Source: Nostoc sp. KVJ20
GTDB taxonomy: Bacteria; Cyanobacteriota; Cyanobacteriia; Cyanobacteriales; Nostocaceae
Length of the DNA: 64,000 bases
Assembly: GCF_001712795.1 (NCBI RefSeq)
Contig: NZ_KV757585.1
Span: 62,001-126,000, forward strand
Direction of reading: 5' to 3'
The position numbers were made by a program, and so were the translations under genes. Every line of letters starts with the position of its first letter. Within the stretch, counting starts at the first letter, position 1. Of this stretch, positions 8,012-17,091 are shown piece after piece. A model generated the notes under the pieces. That model was not told the origin of the DNA, made no database searches, and saw only the letters and a program-made list of their open reading frames with translations.

Positions 8012-10141
8012 TCAATCATGCAAACGAATGCCACGTAACGACATTGCATTAAATGAAACAACAACTGTCGAAACGCTCATCAGTATGGCAGCTATTGCTG
8101 GTGTTAATAGAATGCCGAATGGGTAGCCAACTCCTGCTGCTAATGGAATGGCAACAACGTTGTACCCAGCTGCCCATAACAAGTTCTGAGCCATTTTACT
8201 GTAGGTAGCTTTCGCAAGTTTAAGCGCGTAAGTTGCATCAAGCGGATCGCTTTTAACTAAGATTAGATCGGCAGATTCGATCGCAACATTGGTTCCGGCT
8301 CCGATCGCCAGTCCTAAATCTGACTCGGTTAAAGCAGGTGCATCATTGATGCCATCGCCCACAAAGGCGGTCGGCTTCTCAGCTTTGAGCCGATGAATTA
8401 GCGCAGCTTTATCCTGTGGTAGGACACGAGCATAGTAGCGATCAATCTGCAAATCTCCAGCAACAGCCTTGGCAACCGCTTCGGCATCGCCTGTAATCAT
8501 TACCACCTGCACGTCCATTTTCTGTAATTTTACAACCGCTTCTCGTGCAGATGCCCGCACCTGGTCTGCTAACCCGAATAGGGCGAGAACTTGCTTGTCG
8601 TCCATCAGGACGATTGCACTTTCACCACGAGATTCACGTTCTTGTAGTCCCTTTTCCAACTCTGGCGGAAACTGCAATTTCAACTCCTGAACCCATTCTG
8701 GTCTGCCAACCCGATAGCGCTGACCGTCTACTACGCCTTCAACGCCCTGACCGGGAACTGCTTTGAAGTCACTGGCTTTTGAAAGCTGGAGTTTTCGATG
8801 GCTGGCTTCTTCTACGATCGATTGTCCGAGGGGGTGTTCTGATAAAGATTCTAGGGAAGCAGAAATGCCCAAAGCTTTTAACTCATCTATACTATCTGTA
8901 TAAATTCGTTGCACGCCAAAATGTCCTGTCGTCAATGTCCCAGTCTTATCGAAGGCGATTGTTTTAATGCTTTTGGCACGTTCAAACGCTGCTCGGTCTC
9001 TCACCAGGATGCCATTTTTAGCAGACATTGTTGTAGCATTGACCAGCACTAAAGGGACTGCTAACCCTAACGCGTGAGGGCAAGCAATCACTAATACAGT
9101 AACCGCACGACTCACTGCAAAGGTTAGATCATCTGGTTTAACAGATAGCCAAACGACAAATGCTAGCGTAGCGATCCCGATCGCGATGAACGTGAGCCAA
9201 TACGCAAGTCGATCGGCGACTGATTGAAATTTACTTTTAGAGGTCTGCGCTTCCTCGACCATCCGCATAATTTGGCTCAAGGTGGTGTTATCTCCGGTGC
9301 GAGTCACCTTGATTGTCAGCGCACCTTCTCCATTGACTGCTCCGGCGATCGCTTCGTCCTGGGCTTTTTTGACCACTGGGCGCGACTCCCCAGTTAGAAA
9401 AGATTCATTGACGTTAGAAGTACCGTCTACGATCTCACCATCGATCGGGACTTGTTCGCCCGGACGAACCAGAATGAGATCTCCCTCAACTAATGTACTT
9501 ACCTGGACATCTTCGCTCCGCCCATTCACCTGCTTGTGAGCGACAGAAGGGACTAATTTTGCAAGCGCTCCTAGCGCATTGCTGGCTCCCTGCACAGAAG
9601 CCATTTCCATCCAGTGACCAAGCAACATGATATCGACTAAGGTTGCCAGTTCCCAGTAGAAAGAATCTCCCTTCAATCCGAAAGTCACTGCCACACTGTA
9701 GATAAACGCCACGGTGATGGCTAGAGCAACCAGAGTCATCATGCCAATTTTACTGCGGAGTTCGTAGTAGGCTCCCTTCAGAAAAACCCAGCCACCATAG
9801 AAATAAATAATAGTTGAGAAAATTGGAATAACCCAATTCACACCCGGAAACTGGATAGCTTGATAGTTAAACCAATCCTGAAACATTGGCGCAAAATAGA
9901 GAACGGGCAGCGTTAGCAGGAGACAAACAAAGAAACGTCGTTTGAAAATCTCAGGGCTGTGTCCAGCGTGTTTATCGTGCCCCGTGTGTTGATCATGCCC
10001 GGCGTGTTGATTGCGTCCCTCTTGGTTGCCGTGTGGGTCAGGGTCAGGCGGATTCTTTTTAACTTGCTTTCCATGTTCATCGTGCCCAGCGTTTCCCGGC
10101 TTGGGCTGCGTTTGCTGATGATTATGGTGATCGTGGTTCAC
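8012..10141 (-). CDS. copB: copper-type P1B ATPase with CPH motif (CopB-like)
   Basis: The 709-aa P-type ATPase opens with a cytosolic His/Asp-rich tail (repeats of GHDQHTGHDKHAGH type, about residues 1-62) instead of a CxxC heavy-metal domain. It then shows eight predicted membrane helices, the actuator TGES, the transport motif ACPHALGLAVP, the phosphorylation site DKTGTLT and the hinge GDGINDAPAL. CPH marks the CopB group, generally Cu(I)/Cu(II)/Ag(I) export. The start is a GTG with AGGAGG eight bases upstream. A three-mismatch Box I (10192-10208) lies 51 bp before it, making the ATPase a likely target of the RppA/RppB-like pair encoded convergently at 5.8-7.9 kb. Confidence 0.92.
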   Translation of the reverse strand: MNHDHHNHQQTQPKPGNAGHDEHGKQVKKNPPDPDPHGNQEGRNQHAGHDQHTGHDKHAGHSPEIFKRRFFVCLLLTLPVLYFAPMFQDWFNYQAIQFPGVNWVIPIFSTIIYFYGGWVFLKGAYYELRSKIGMMTLVALAITVAFIYSVAVTFGLKGDSFYWELATLVDIMLLGHWMEMASVQGASNALGALAKLVPSVAHKQVNGRSEDVQVSTLVEGDLILVRPGEQVPIDGEIVDGTSNVNESFLTGESRPVVKKAQDEAIAGAVNGEGALTIKVTRTGDNTTLSQIMRMVEEAQTSKSKFQSVADRLAYWLTFIAIGIATLAFVVWLSVKPDDLTFAVSRAVTVLVIACPHALGLAVPLVLVNATTMSAKNGILVRDRAAFERAKSIKTIAFDKTGTLTTGHFGVQRIYTDSIDELKALGISASLESLSEHPLGQSIVEEASHRKLQLSKASDFKAVPGQGVEGVVDGQRYRVGRPEWVQELKLQFPPELEKGLQERESRGESAIVLMDDKQVLALFGLADQVRASAREAVVKLQKMDVQVVMITGDAEAVAKAVAGDLQIDRYYARVLPQDKAALIHRLKAEKPTAFVGDGINDAPALTESDLGLAIGAGTNVAIESADLILVKSDPLDATYALKLAKATYSKMAQNLLWAAGYNVVAIPLAAGVGYPFGILLTPAIAAILMSVSTVVVSFNAMSLRGIRLHD

Positions 10142-10191
10142 AAATAAATCCTCCTGGTTTGCTGCGATGTCTTGACTATCAGATTTTTATG

Positions 10192-10208
10192 ATGAAACTA
10201 AGGCGAAA
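10192..10208 (-). promoter_or_regulatory. Box I copy F (imperfect), copB promoter
   Basis: Minus-strand TTTCGCCTTAGTTTCAT matches Box I at 14 of 17 positions and lies 51 bp upstream of the copB start codon. The 10209-10412 interval contains a GC-rich cyanobacterial palindromic repeat (about 10320-10365) and no gene. Confidence 0.4.
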
Positions 10209-10412
10209 TTTTAGAGAGTTACTAAACTTCTATGCCCCAAGACGCTTGGCAAGTCGGGCATATTGGTATAATCACGCCAGCTTAAGATACAAATGGCGAG
10301 CGATACCTTTCCTACGGAACGCTGCACGTTAAGCGAAGCCATGCCGCAGGCTTTACGCTAACGCAGAACTCAAATCAGCCTTCAGCATAATCTTGTCTAA
10401 AATCTTCGATTT

Positions 10413-10862
10413 TCAGTGACTGCTGATGCCATCAGTGGTGCGTCCACTCATCTCACTGGGATGGATACGGTAGAGCGCCATAACCTCTGCACGACCCCAG
10501 GCATCAATCCAGGTGCGATTGATCGCAGGCGAAAGCGTTGGGTTTTTCGTTTTGACAAATTGCATCACGCGATCAATATCCTGCTGAAGAGTGATGTGTT
10601 CGGCTCGACCTGTCACAGTCACGCTGCGCCAATGCTCTAGATCGTGGACTTCTTCAACTTGCAAACAGACTGATGGATTTACATCCATGTACTGAGTCTT
10701 CATTCCGACCGTTGTGAAAATATATATTTCTGAGTCTTTGAGATAATAGTGCATAGGCACAACATACGGATGCCCTTCACCTACACAGCCAAGATGACCA
10801 TGTCCTACTTTTTGCAAGAGATCATGGATCTCTTTTGTGCTCATTTCATCGATATCTAACAT
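10413..10862 (-). CDS. pyridoxamine 5'-phosphate oxidase-fold (PPOX/FMN-binding) protein
   Basis: The 149-aa protein has the split-barrel pattern of the PPOX/Nim family: GHLGCVGEGHPYVVPMHYYL, then IYIFTTVGMKTQYMDVNPSV and VTGRAEHI. Members bind FMN, F420 or haem and perform small redox steps. A GGAGA ribosome site precedes the ATG. A Box II element lies on the same strand about 150 bp upstream, so it may belong to the same regulon as the Csp and DUF305 genes. The substrate cannot be inferred. Confidence 0.8.
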   Translation of the reverse strand: MLDIDEMSTKEIHDLLQKVGHGHLGCVGEGHPYVVPMHYYLKDSEIYIFTTVGMKTQYMDVNPSVCLQVEEVHDLEHWRSVTVTGRAEHITLQQDIDRVMQFVKTKNPTLSPAINRTWIDAWGRAEVMALYRIHPSEMSGRTTDGISSH

Positions 10863-11009
10863 TACTGTTCTCCATCGCTGATTTCAAAATTATCGTTCGC
10901 CACTTAAACTGTCTGATACACAAAAACTTCCCCAATGCCAGAATGCGCGCGTTCGGGGGCGTTTGTATGCAACAGTCTTTACATACCCACTTTGACTGTA
11001 AAAAAACAA

Positions 11010-11026
11010 TCTGAGGAACTTATGAG
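11010..11026 (-). promoter_or_regulatory. Box II copy: CTCATA-N5-CTCAGA (minus strand)
   Basis: Minus-strand CTCATAAGTTCCTCAGA matches the sites at 14007, 14738, 33066, 37187 and 52754. It points toward the PPOX gene. Confidence 0.5.
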
Positions 11027-11094
11027 GAGATAAGAAAAGTTTGAGTTTTCGTCCAGGTAGAAGCGAAGCACGAGTCCGTAAATGTCGCCCAAAA

Positions 11095-11136
11095 GCTTAC
11101 TCCTTGATGACGAAACCCCGGCATGAAGGAGTAAGC
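11095..11136. other. hairpin in a 600-bp gene-free interval
   Basis: GCTTACTCCTT (11095-11105) pairs perfectly with AAGGAGTAAGC (11126-11136). Apart from this hairpin and the Box II site, the 10863-11473 interval shows no supportable gene. Confidence 0.4.
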
Positions 11137-11473
11137 AATTGCAAACTGCTTAAACCACTTGTGTTTCGACTTTTCAAGTGTGCCATTCGGCAGGGAGACA
11201 AAGCCTGTCAAGTAATCGCACAGAAATATTTATACGTTAGATTTTAGACTGGATAAGGGTTTCAGGTCGAAATTTGTGTAATTAATTTTATCTTACTACT
11301 TACATTGATTTACGCAAAAATCTTTTGCTTACTGAGCCTTTGCCAAAGTATTGATCTTCGACACATAGCTGTTGTCCACAATCTCCATGTTCTTGCTCAT
11401 ATTTCGCAAACTTTTACTACAGAAATCACCAAATTTCCATATCACAATTTCTTTTATTTGTCAATACTTTCTA

Positions 11474-13849
11474 CTAGACTGACACTCTAGAGCCTCCCAC
11501 AGAAAAAATACAGGCACACCCAGCAACTTTAGACTGATGCAAGGCTTCGGATGCGGCTTGATAAAGAGAATGCAAATCCGTTCCATCATCTGGATATTGA
11601 GCAATTCCAGCACTAAATGTAATCCGAAATTGAGTCTGATCAGGAGCAACAAATTGTCTGTGGTGGAGCGTTGCTAATAATTGAGTGAGTCTTTGAATGC
11701 CATCTGCCTTAATCATGCTAGATAAGGCAACCACAAATTCATCGCTCTCCCAGCGAGCAATGACTGCATTTTGCCTAAAAGTCTGCCGGAGCAACTGTCC
11801 CCACTGACGCATCACCATGTCGCCAGTATTGTACCCATGACGATCGTTGATCTCCTTGAAATTGTCTAAGTCCAGAACTGCTAGACAGAGCGGCTGATTC
11901 TGTTGATTTGCAAGTTGAAGATATTTGTTTAAGTCTTGAGTTGACTTACGGCGATTAGAGAGTTTGGTCAAATGATCAGTCTCAGCAGCATTTTGAAGGA
12001 GTTTGATCCGCTCCAGTCGATTGATAATACGACTGACCAATTCTGGATTCATGATCGGCTTGCTCACAAAGTCATCTGCACCCACTGAAAACACTTGATT
12101 AATGATCGTGGCATCAGTATGCGCTGTCAAAAAAATGATCGGCAAGTGACCCCAGTGTGAGTCGTTGCGGATAATCTGGCAAAGCTCAACACCGCTCAAC
12201 GCAGGCATTTTCATATCTAGAATCAGCAGATCGGGTGAGCAGGATTCTAGCGTTTCCCAAAATCGTTGAGGATCATTCAGCGTTGTTACGCTCAATCCCC
12301 AGGGTTCTAGAAACCCCTTTAAAGTTGCGAGAATCTGGGGATCGTCATCGATGACCATCACCCGTTGCTTTGCTGCCTCTGCTCGTTGCGCCGCTTGAGC
12401 GACCGTTTTCAGCACATGAGCCGGGGGCAAGGGTTTGTGTAAAAAACCATGTCCGCCGAGTTGGGCAACTTCTAGGCGATCGGTTAATTGATCGTGACTG
12501 GTTAAAACGATAACTGGCACAGCAGGAGTTTGATGACTGAGCTTTGCCAGTAGTCTTAAACTATCTGTTGTAGGATGAGTAATGTCGGGATCAAGTAGCA
12601 CAACGGTAGGCGCATCCTGCTCAATTTTCGTTTCGGCTTCGGAAAGAGTCGTCGCGATCGCGCTCCGAAATCCCCAGTTCACAGCTTCATTCACTAACTG
12701 TTCCGCCAGTTGGCGATCGGCATCAATGATCAATAATAGAGGACGCTCATTCGCAAACACAGACTCTTCCTGTTCGCTCTGTTCTGTAGTTAAGTCGTTC
12801 GATGCGCGATCGATTTCTTGACGCAGGGCGGTCACCAGTTCGCAAAGGCAGAGGGTTTGATCCGATTTCAAAGATTCGTTGACGCGTAGCAGTTGTTCAA
12901 TTTTTTCAGCGATTCGAGAGCCTTCGGACAACCCAAAGGTTGCAAGTGAGTCTGATAGGGTGTGAGCTTCCTGAGATGCCTGTTGTTGAATATCTGGACT
13001 CAGCATCTGTTGCATCAAAGCTGCACTTGCTTGCTCTAGTATTCTGACCTGTTCATCTACTCTGGTTTTGAAGCGATCCCAAACTTTCGATAAGGCACTG
13101 AGGGTTTGTTGTTGAATCGGTTGAGTCCCCTGAGAAGACGTGAATTGATCCGTGCTGATTGAATCGGCGATCGCTTCCAAGGGTTTAAGCCGATAACCTA
13201 GCCCATAAACCGTTTCAATCAAATCTGTGGGAGCGCCGACTCTCCTAAATTTCTGCCGTAGCCCCTTAATATGAGTTCTTACGGCATCTTCGCCGGGAGT
13301 CTCCTCATAAGCCCAGAGTTGATCCAAAATCACGCTGTAGGTAAAGACTCGACGACCATTCCGCAAAAAAAACTCTAGTATCGAAAACTCCTTGGGACTC
13401 AAGCATAGAGGTTGCCCTGCATAAGTGACTTCACGAGTTGCCGGATCAAGCCGCAAACTACCCCACTCCAGCACAGATTGAAAAGCTGTTCCTTTGCGAC
13501 GCAGCAAGGCTCGAATTTCAGCAATCAATACCTCATGATCGAACGGTTTCACGATGTATGCATCGGCACCTGCATCTAGCCCGATTGCTTGGTCGTGGCT
13601 ACTGCTTCGCCCAGTAACCAGTAGAATTGGCATTTGATAGCTGTGCGTTCTGATTCTACGGCAGAGACTTATTCCGTCTAAATGAGGGAGCGTAATATCT
13701 ATCAGTAATAAATCATAGTCATAAACGACAATCAGTTCCCAAGCAACCTCTCCATCGTTAGCGACTTCAACCGTGTAATTTTGGTTGTAGAGAATACAAG
13801 TAAGCATGTCGGCATTTGCCTGATCATCTTCTACCACCAAAATTTTCAT
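11474..13849 (-). CDS. multi-receiver response regulator: REC-wHTH-HPt-REC-REC-GGDEF
   Basis: This 791-aa protein starts as an ordinary OmpR-type regulator: receiver with LLIDITLPHLDG, then a winged helix ending VYGLGYRLKPL at about 225. A helical segment with AHTLSDSLATFGLSEG (about 290-310) resembles an HPt domain with its histidine. A weak receiver follows (LLDPDITHP; HKPLPP), then a standard receiver (LILDMKMPALSG; VSKPIM). The C-terminus is a GGDEF domain in which the signature reads ESDEF, so diguanylate cyclase activity is doubtful. There is no kinase core. AAGGAG lies eight bases before the ATG. Box I copy E sits 82 bp upstream. It is the second local candidate for a Box I or Box II binding protein. 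Confidence 0.85.
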   Translation of the reverse strand: MKILVVEDDQANADMLTCILYNQNYTVEVANDGEVAWELIVVYDYDLLLIDITLPHLDGISLCRRIRTHSYQMPILLVTGRSSSHDQAIGLDAGADAYIVKPFDHEVLIAEIRALLRRKGTAFQSVLEWGSLRLDPATREVTYAGQPLCLSPKEFSILEFFLRNGRRVFTYSVILDQLWAYEETPGEDAVRTHIKGLRQKFRRVGAPTDLIETVYGLGYRLKPLEAIADSISTDQFTSSQGTQPIQQQTLSALSKVWDRFKTRVDEQVRILEQASAALMQQMLSPDIQQQASQEAHTLSDSLATFGLSEGSRIAEKIEQLLRVNESLKSDQTLCLCELVTALRQEIDRASNDLTTEQSEQEESVFANERPLLLIIDADRQLAEQLVNEAVNWGFRSAIATTLSEAETKIEQDAPTVVLLDPDITHPTTDSLRLLAKLSHQTPAVPVIVLTSHDQLTDRLEVAQLGGHGFLHKPLPPAHVLKTVAQAAQRAEAAKQRVMVIDDDPQILATLKGFLEPWGLSVTTLNDPQRFWETLESCSPDLLILDMKMPALSGVELCQIIRNDSHWGHLPIIFLTAHTDATIINQVFSVGADDFVSKPIMNPELVSRIINRLERIKLLQNAAETDHLTKLSNRRKSTQDLNKYLQLANQQNQPLCLAVLDLDNFKEINDRHGYNTGDMVMRQWGQLLRQTFRQNAVIARWESDEFVVALSSMIKADGIQRLTQLLATLHHRQFVAPDQTQFRITFSAGIAQYPDDGTDLHSLYQAASEALHQSKVAGCACIFSVGGSRVSV

Positions 13850-13930
13850 AGGGCTAACTCCTTTACAGGTTGAGCGCGGTAATCACGGAGTCCGCATACT
13901 TCTATCTAAAGTTAACGATAATTGGAGATG

Positions 13931-13947
13931 ATGAAATCAAGATGAAA
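13931..13947 (-). promoter_or_regulatory. Box I copy E (minus strand)
   Basis: Minus-strand TTTCATCTTGATTTCAT, 82 bp upstream of the multi-receiver regulator. It shares the divergent promoter region with the Box II site of the Csp gene. Confidence 0.6.
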
Positions 13948-14006
13948 TGAAGTGCTAATCGCCTAAAATCTGGAAAAATCTTTCTAAAGACATAAACCTT
14001 GAATCG

Positions 14007-14023
14007 CTCATAAGTTTCTCATA
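14007..14023 (+). promoter_or_regulatory. Box II copy upstream of the Csp gene
   Basis: CTCATAAGTTTCTCATA is a direct repeat of CTCATA with 5-bp spacing. The following CTGAG..TAGCTTGA..GA pattern is shared with the DUF305 promoter at 14738, and the common TAGCTT could be the -10 element. Confidence 0.6.
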
Positions 14024-14129
14024 GTCTGAGTTTAGCTTGAGAGACAGAAGAACTCTGTTATTCCTGCACCTTGGTTGAGGGCATAACAATCTGCTCTTCA
14101 TTGTGTTGATTCTTTAGGAGCTTTAAGCC

Positions 14130-14483
14130 ATGACAACTACTCAATCCCGTCAATCTCTGCTAGATACATGCATTCAAGATTGCCTCGATTGTCTTCGTGA
14201 GTGTGAGTACTGCGCGACTGCTTGCTTAGACAGTGACATGGTGCAGATGATGGCTCAGTGTATTAAGCTATGCCGCGATTGTGCCGATATCTGCGATATT
14301 TGCGCCCGCTTCATGGCTCGTAATTCTGACCTGCACGCTCAACTGTGTGCGATTTGTGCAGAAGCCTGCGATCGCTGTGCGGCCGAGTGTGAGAAGCACG
14401 ACCACCAGCACTGTAAGAAGTGTGCTCAAGCCTGCCGTCGTTGTGCCGAATCTTGCCGTCAGGTAGCTAAAGCAACGGCATAA
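14130..14483 (+). CDS. Cys-rich four-helix bundle copper-binding protein (Csp-like)
   Basis: The 117-aa cytosolic protein has about eighteen cysteines in CxxxC spacings along amphipathic helices (CIQDCLDCLRECEYCATAC, CAICAEACDRCAAECEKH). This is the pattern of Csp1/Csp3 copper storage proteins, whose tetrameric bundles bind many Cu(I) ions inside the bundle core. No signal peptide is seen, so it is the cytosolic Csp3 type. AGGAG precedes the ATG by eight bases. A Box II promoter lies 107 bp upstream. It stands at the head of a run of small copper-linked genes on the same strand. Confidence 0.88.
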   Translation: MTTTQSRQSLLDTCIQDCLDCLRECEYCATACLDSDMVQMMAQCIKLCRDCADICDICARFMARNSDLHAQLCAICAEACDRCAAECEKHDHQHCKKCAQACRRCAESCRQVAKATA

Positions 14484-14737
14484 AGCCATTTAATTTACCG
14501 CGTTGGCTGTTGTATGAGTCAGCGTGTCTTGCTTTGCAGCAGCCAGCATTGTGTACTTTGCGATTCAGAGTCATTTCAATTTCTGAGTCCGGGGGTGGAT
14601 AAGGCAATGAGGATGGCTCAGACCAAATTATGGAACTTCTACTTGATGGCAGCATGAAAACTACATCGGAAACCAGGGTGTTAGACTTTCAACCTAACCA
14701 TTATTATTTCCTAACAACTCTCATAACGGTCGGTTCG

Positions 14738-14754
14738 CTCATAGGTTTCTCATA
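14738..14754 (+). promoter_or_regulatory. Box II copy upstream of the DUF305 gene
   Basis: CTCATAGGTTTCTCATA, with a third CTCATA half-site at 14720-14725. The promoter downstream is nearly the same as that of the Csp gene. The 14484-14719 interval shows no gene. Confidence 0.6.
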
Positions 14755-14812
14755 ATCTGAGCGTAGCTTGAAAGATAGAGGAACTTGGTCATCCCCTAAC
14801 CAAGCTGAATTT

Positions 14813-15541
14813 ATGAACAAGAAGTTTTTGGTCTACAGTTTAGTCGGGCTACTCAGTAGTGGTGCTGCTGCCGGATTCGTCCTTGCCAACAGCAAACAGG
14901 CTCAGTCATTACCTGCATCAGGAAATCCTCAACAACCCAGATCAGTCCGAGTCGATCAACATTTTATCGAAATGATGATCCCTCATCACCAAGATGCGAT
15001 CGCAATGGCTGACCTGGCTTTGAGTCGCGCCAAACGCCCAGAAGTAAAAAAAATAGCTGAAGCGATTAAAAAAGAGCAAACTCTTGAAATTGAAGAGATG
15101 CGTACCTGGTACAAAAAGTGGTACGGCAAAGAAGTCCCTGCACATTCAATGACTGACATGGGCATGATGGGAAACCACCATAAACAAGGGCAGGGCACAG
15201 GCTCAGGCATGATGGGTCAAGGTCAGGGCATGATGGGTCAAGGTCAAGGCATGATGGGTCAAGGTCAAGGCATGATGGGTCAGGGTCAAGGCATGATGGG
15301 TCAGGGTCAAGGCATGATGAGCATGAAGACGGACATCGATGCGCTTAAGAAAGCCCCGGACTTTGACAAGGAATTTATACGGCAAATGATTCCTCATCAT
15401 CAAATGGCGGTGAATATGGCTCAGATGGCATCTGGGCGTGCTGTTCGTCCAGAGATCCGCACTTTGGCTCAGTCAATCATCAAATCTCAAAATGCTGAAA
15501 TCGCACAGATGCAAGGATGGCAGAAAGCCTGGAATCAATGA
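14813..15541 (+). CDS. exported Met-rich DUF305 protein
   Basis: The start is placed at the ATG of MNKKFLVYSLVGLL, which gives a signal or anchor segment of about 25 residues; the in-frame TTG at 14768 would put a hydrophilic tail before it. Two DUF305 helical halves follow, each with MIPHHQ (EMMIPHHQDAIAMADLA and RQMIPHHQMAVNMAQMA). They are separated by five exact GMMGQGQ repeats. DUF305 proteins are periplasmic, often in copper and silver islands, and the His/Met motifs fit Cu(I) binding. The gene has its own Box II promoter. Repeat number is likely variable between strains. Confidence 0.85.
   Translation: MNKKFLVYSLVGLLSSGAAAGFVLANSKQAQSLPASGNPQQPRSVRVDQHFIEMMIPHHQDAIAMADLALSRAKRPEVKKIAEAIKKEQTLEIEEMRTWYKKWYGKEVPAHSMTDMGMMGNHHKQGQGTGSGMMGQGQGMMGQGQGMMGQGQGMMGQGQGMMGQGQGMMSMKTDIDALKKAPDFDKEFIRQMIPHHQMAVNMAQMASGRAVRPEIRTLAQSIIKSQNAEIAQMQGWQKAWNQ
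15206..15310 (+). repeat. 21-bp tandem repeat, five units, inside the DUF305 gene
   Basis: Each unit encodes GMMGQGQ; units differ only at third positions (CAA/CAG, GGT/GGC). It expands the Met-rich linker in frame. Confidence 0.95.
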
Positions 15542-15708
15542 TTTAGCTTGTTTAGCAGGGTAAGCGATCGTCAATCTGGGTAATACGGCTTAACAATTGC
15601 CGTAGGTCAGATATCTTCTAAAACTGGAGTCTGGTAATCGCGGATTTGGCGATCGCGTAGCCTCTCTAAAAGAGAATCGCAAGTCGTTCTATTCAGAATG
15701 AGGTCTTT

Positions 15709-16008
15709 ATGCATCAACATGGTTCATCGAATCAGCCCCAGCCAAATCGTTTCAGCTTACCGATAAAAATTGTGCTATTTGCTTCGATCGGGATTATTAC
15801 GTACTTCCTGATTACAGAACATCGGGCACATTTGGCGGGCTTTTTACCGTACTCTTTCCTGTTCATCTTTATACTCATGCATCTATTTATGCACGTAGGA
15901 CATGGCGGACATGGAGGTGGTGACGGCAGCAATAGCCGAGAAGGCGGTAATTCGGACTCTGCAAATCAATCTATTTCAAGGAGATCGAACCATGAAGGAC
16001 ATGAGTAA
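15709..16008 (+). CDS. DUF2933 small membrane protein
   Basis: The 99-aa protein has a short polar N-terminus, two hydrophobic segments (IKIVLFASIGIITYFLI and FLPYSFLFIFILMHLFMHV) and a His/Gly-rich tail (HVGHGGHGGGDG). This fits DUF2933, which often neighbours heavy-metal P-ATPases and DUF305 genes. GAGGT is placed before the ATG. Its 3' end overlaps the next gene by 17 nt. Confidence 0.8.
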   Translation: MHQHGSSNQPQPNRFSLPIKIVLFASIGIITYFLITEHRAHLAGFLPYSFLFIFILMHLFMHVGHGGHGGGDGSNSREGGNSDSANQSISRRSNHEGHE

Positions 16009-16681
16009 CGTTCCTGCTTACGGGCTGTGGTGGTTAGTGATTATTAATTCTCTGATATTTATCATCTTTGCCTTTAGTTTCACCAAGCCGCGTAACCCTA
16101 GAGATTGGCGATCGTTCGGGGCATTCTCAGCGTTCATTGTGGCATTGTTCGCAGAAATGTATGGGTTTCCCTTAACGCTTTACTTATTCTCCGGCTGGTT
16201 GCAAACCCGCTATCCAGGACTGAACATTTTTTCCCATGATTCTGGGCATCTTTGGTGGACTCTACTGGGGTGGAAGGGTGATCCTCATTTGAATCCGATT
16301 CACCTTTTGAGTAGCGTGTTGATTTTTGGTGGACTGATTTATTTAGGCAGCGCTTGGGAAGTTCTCTACAAAGCTCAACGAAGTCATACATTGGCGGTTT
16401 CAGGGCCATATTCAACCATTCGCCATCCGCAGTATGTCGGCTTCATTGTCATCATGTTGGGCTTTTTGCTGCAATGGCCCACTCTCTTGACGTTGCTCAT
16501 GTTCCCTATTTTGATCACGATGTATATCCGATTAGCACACCAAGAAGAACGGGATGCCTTAGCAGAATTTGGTGACGAGTATGCTCGTTATGCCGCAGTG
16601 ACCCCTGCATTTGTCCCCTGGGGTCGTCGCAACACCCAAAGAAAACTATCTCATGCACAGGAGTCTCATCATGACCCATAG
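15992..16681 (+). CDS. isoprenylcysteine carboxyl methyltransferase (ICMT)-family membrane protein
   Basis: I place the start at the ATG of MKDMSNVPAYG because AAGGAG lies nine bases upstream; a longer frame from 15902 lacks one. The protein has about five membrane segments and the ICMT signature SGPYSTIRHPQYVGFI, then a soluble tail with HQEERDALAEFGDEYARYA. The fold uses S-adenosylmethionine within the membrane. The bacterial substrates are mostly unknown. It overlaps both neighbours and is part of the copper-linked gene train. Confidence 0.82.
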   Translation: MKDMSNVPAYGLWWLVIINSLIFIIFAFSFTKPRNPRDWRSFGAFSAFIVALFAEMYGFPLTLYLFSGWLQTRYPGLNIFSHDSGHLWWTLLGWKGDPHLNPIHLLSSVLIFGGLIYLGSAWEVLYKAQRSHTLAVSGPYSTIRHPQYVGFIVIMLGFLLQWPTLLTLLMFPILITMYIRLAHQEERDALAEFGDEYARYAAVTPAFVPWGRRNTQRKLSHAQESHHDP

Positions 16682-16985
16682 TGTTCACCATACCGAAGAA
16701 ACCCGTATACGTAGTTATTCAGCACTAAGGCTAAGTGTGCGTTCGCTATTTCTTGCTACAGCGATCGCTTCAGGCATTGCTTATTTAGTTTGTGTTCTAT
16801 TCCTAACAGTGGCACCTCAAGCAACAATGGCATTCTTTAGCTATGTTCTTCACGCCAATCTGTCTGGTATCACCCGAAGCGTTACCTGGGGAAGCTTTAT
16901 CGTCGGTCTTCTGATTTGGTCTGTAGGTACAGGTCTGTACGCTGCTTTCGTTGCTCGCCTTTACAACAAGCTTTCTGTGAGATAG
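16671..16985 (+). CDS. DUF5676-like two-helix membrane protein
   Basis: The start is the ATG after CAGGAG, overlapping the previous gene by 11 nt. The 104-aa product has a His-containing N-terminus (MTHSVHHTEETR) and two or three hydrophobic segments (FLATAIASGIAYLVCVLFL; SFIVGLLIWSVGTGLYAAFV). It resembles DUF5676, a family common in metal-resistance clusters. Its function is unknown. Confidence 0.7.
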   Translation: MTHSVHHTEETRIRSYSALRLSVRSLFLATAIASGIAYLVCVLFLTVAPQATMAFFSYVLHANLSGITRSVTWGSFIVGLLIWSVGTGLYAAFVARLYNKLSVR

Positions 16986-17091
16986 AAAACAACAGTCTTC
17001 TTGCCATTTTTTTAGAACCAGAAACTGTGATTATTTTTGTGAAAGTTTTTCCTCTTCAAAGCTAAGTGTTCATTTTAATAGGTAGGAAAAT

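Noticed and set aside
11020..11247. Opposed short reading frames near 11.1 kb
   Set aside because: They are mirror readings of a hairpin-containing intergenic region without ribosome sites.
15206..15310. Possible CRISPR-like array
   Set aside because: Units are contiguous 21-bp coding repeats with no spacers.
15203..15403. Antisense reading frame over the DUF305 repeat
   Set aside because: It is only the reverse reading of the 21-bp tandem repeat.
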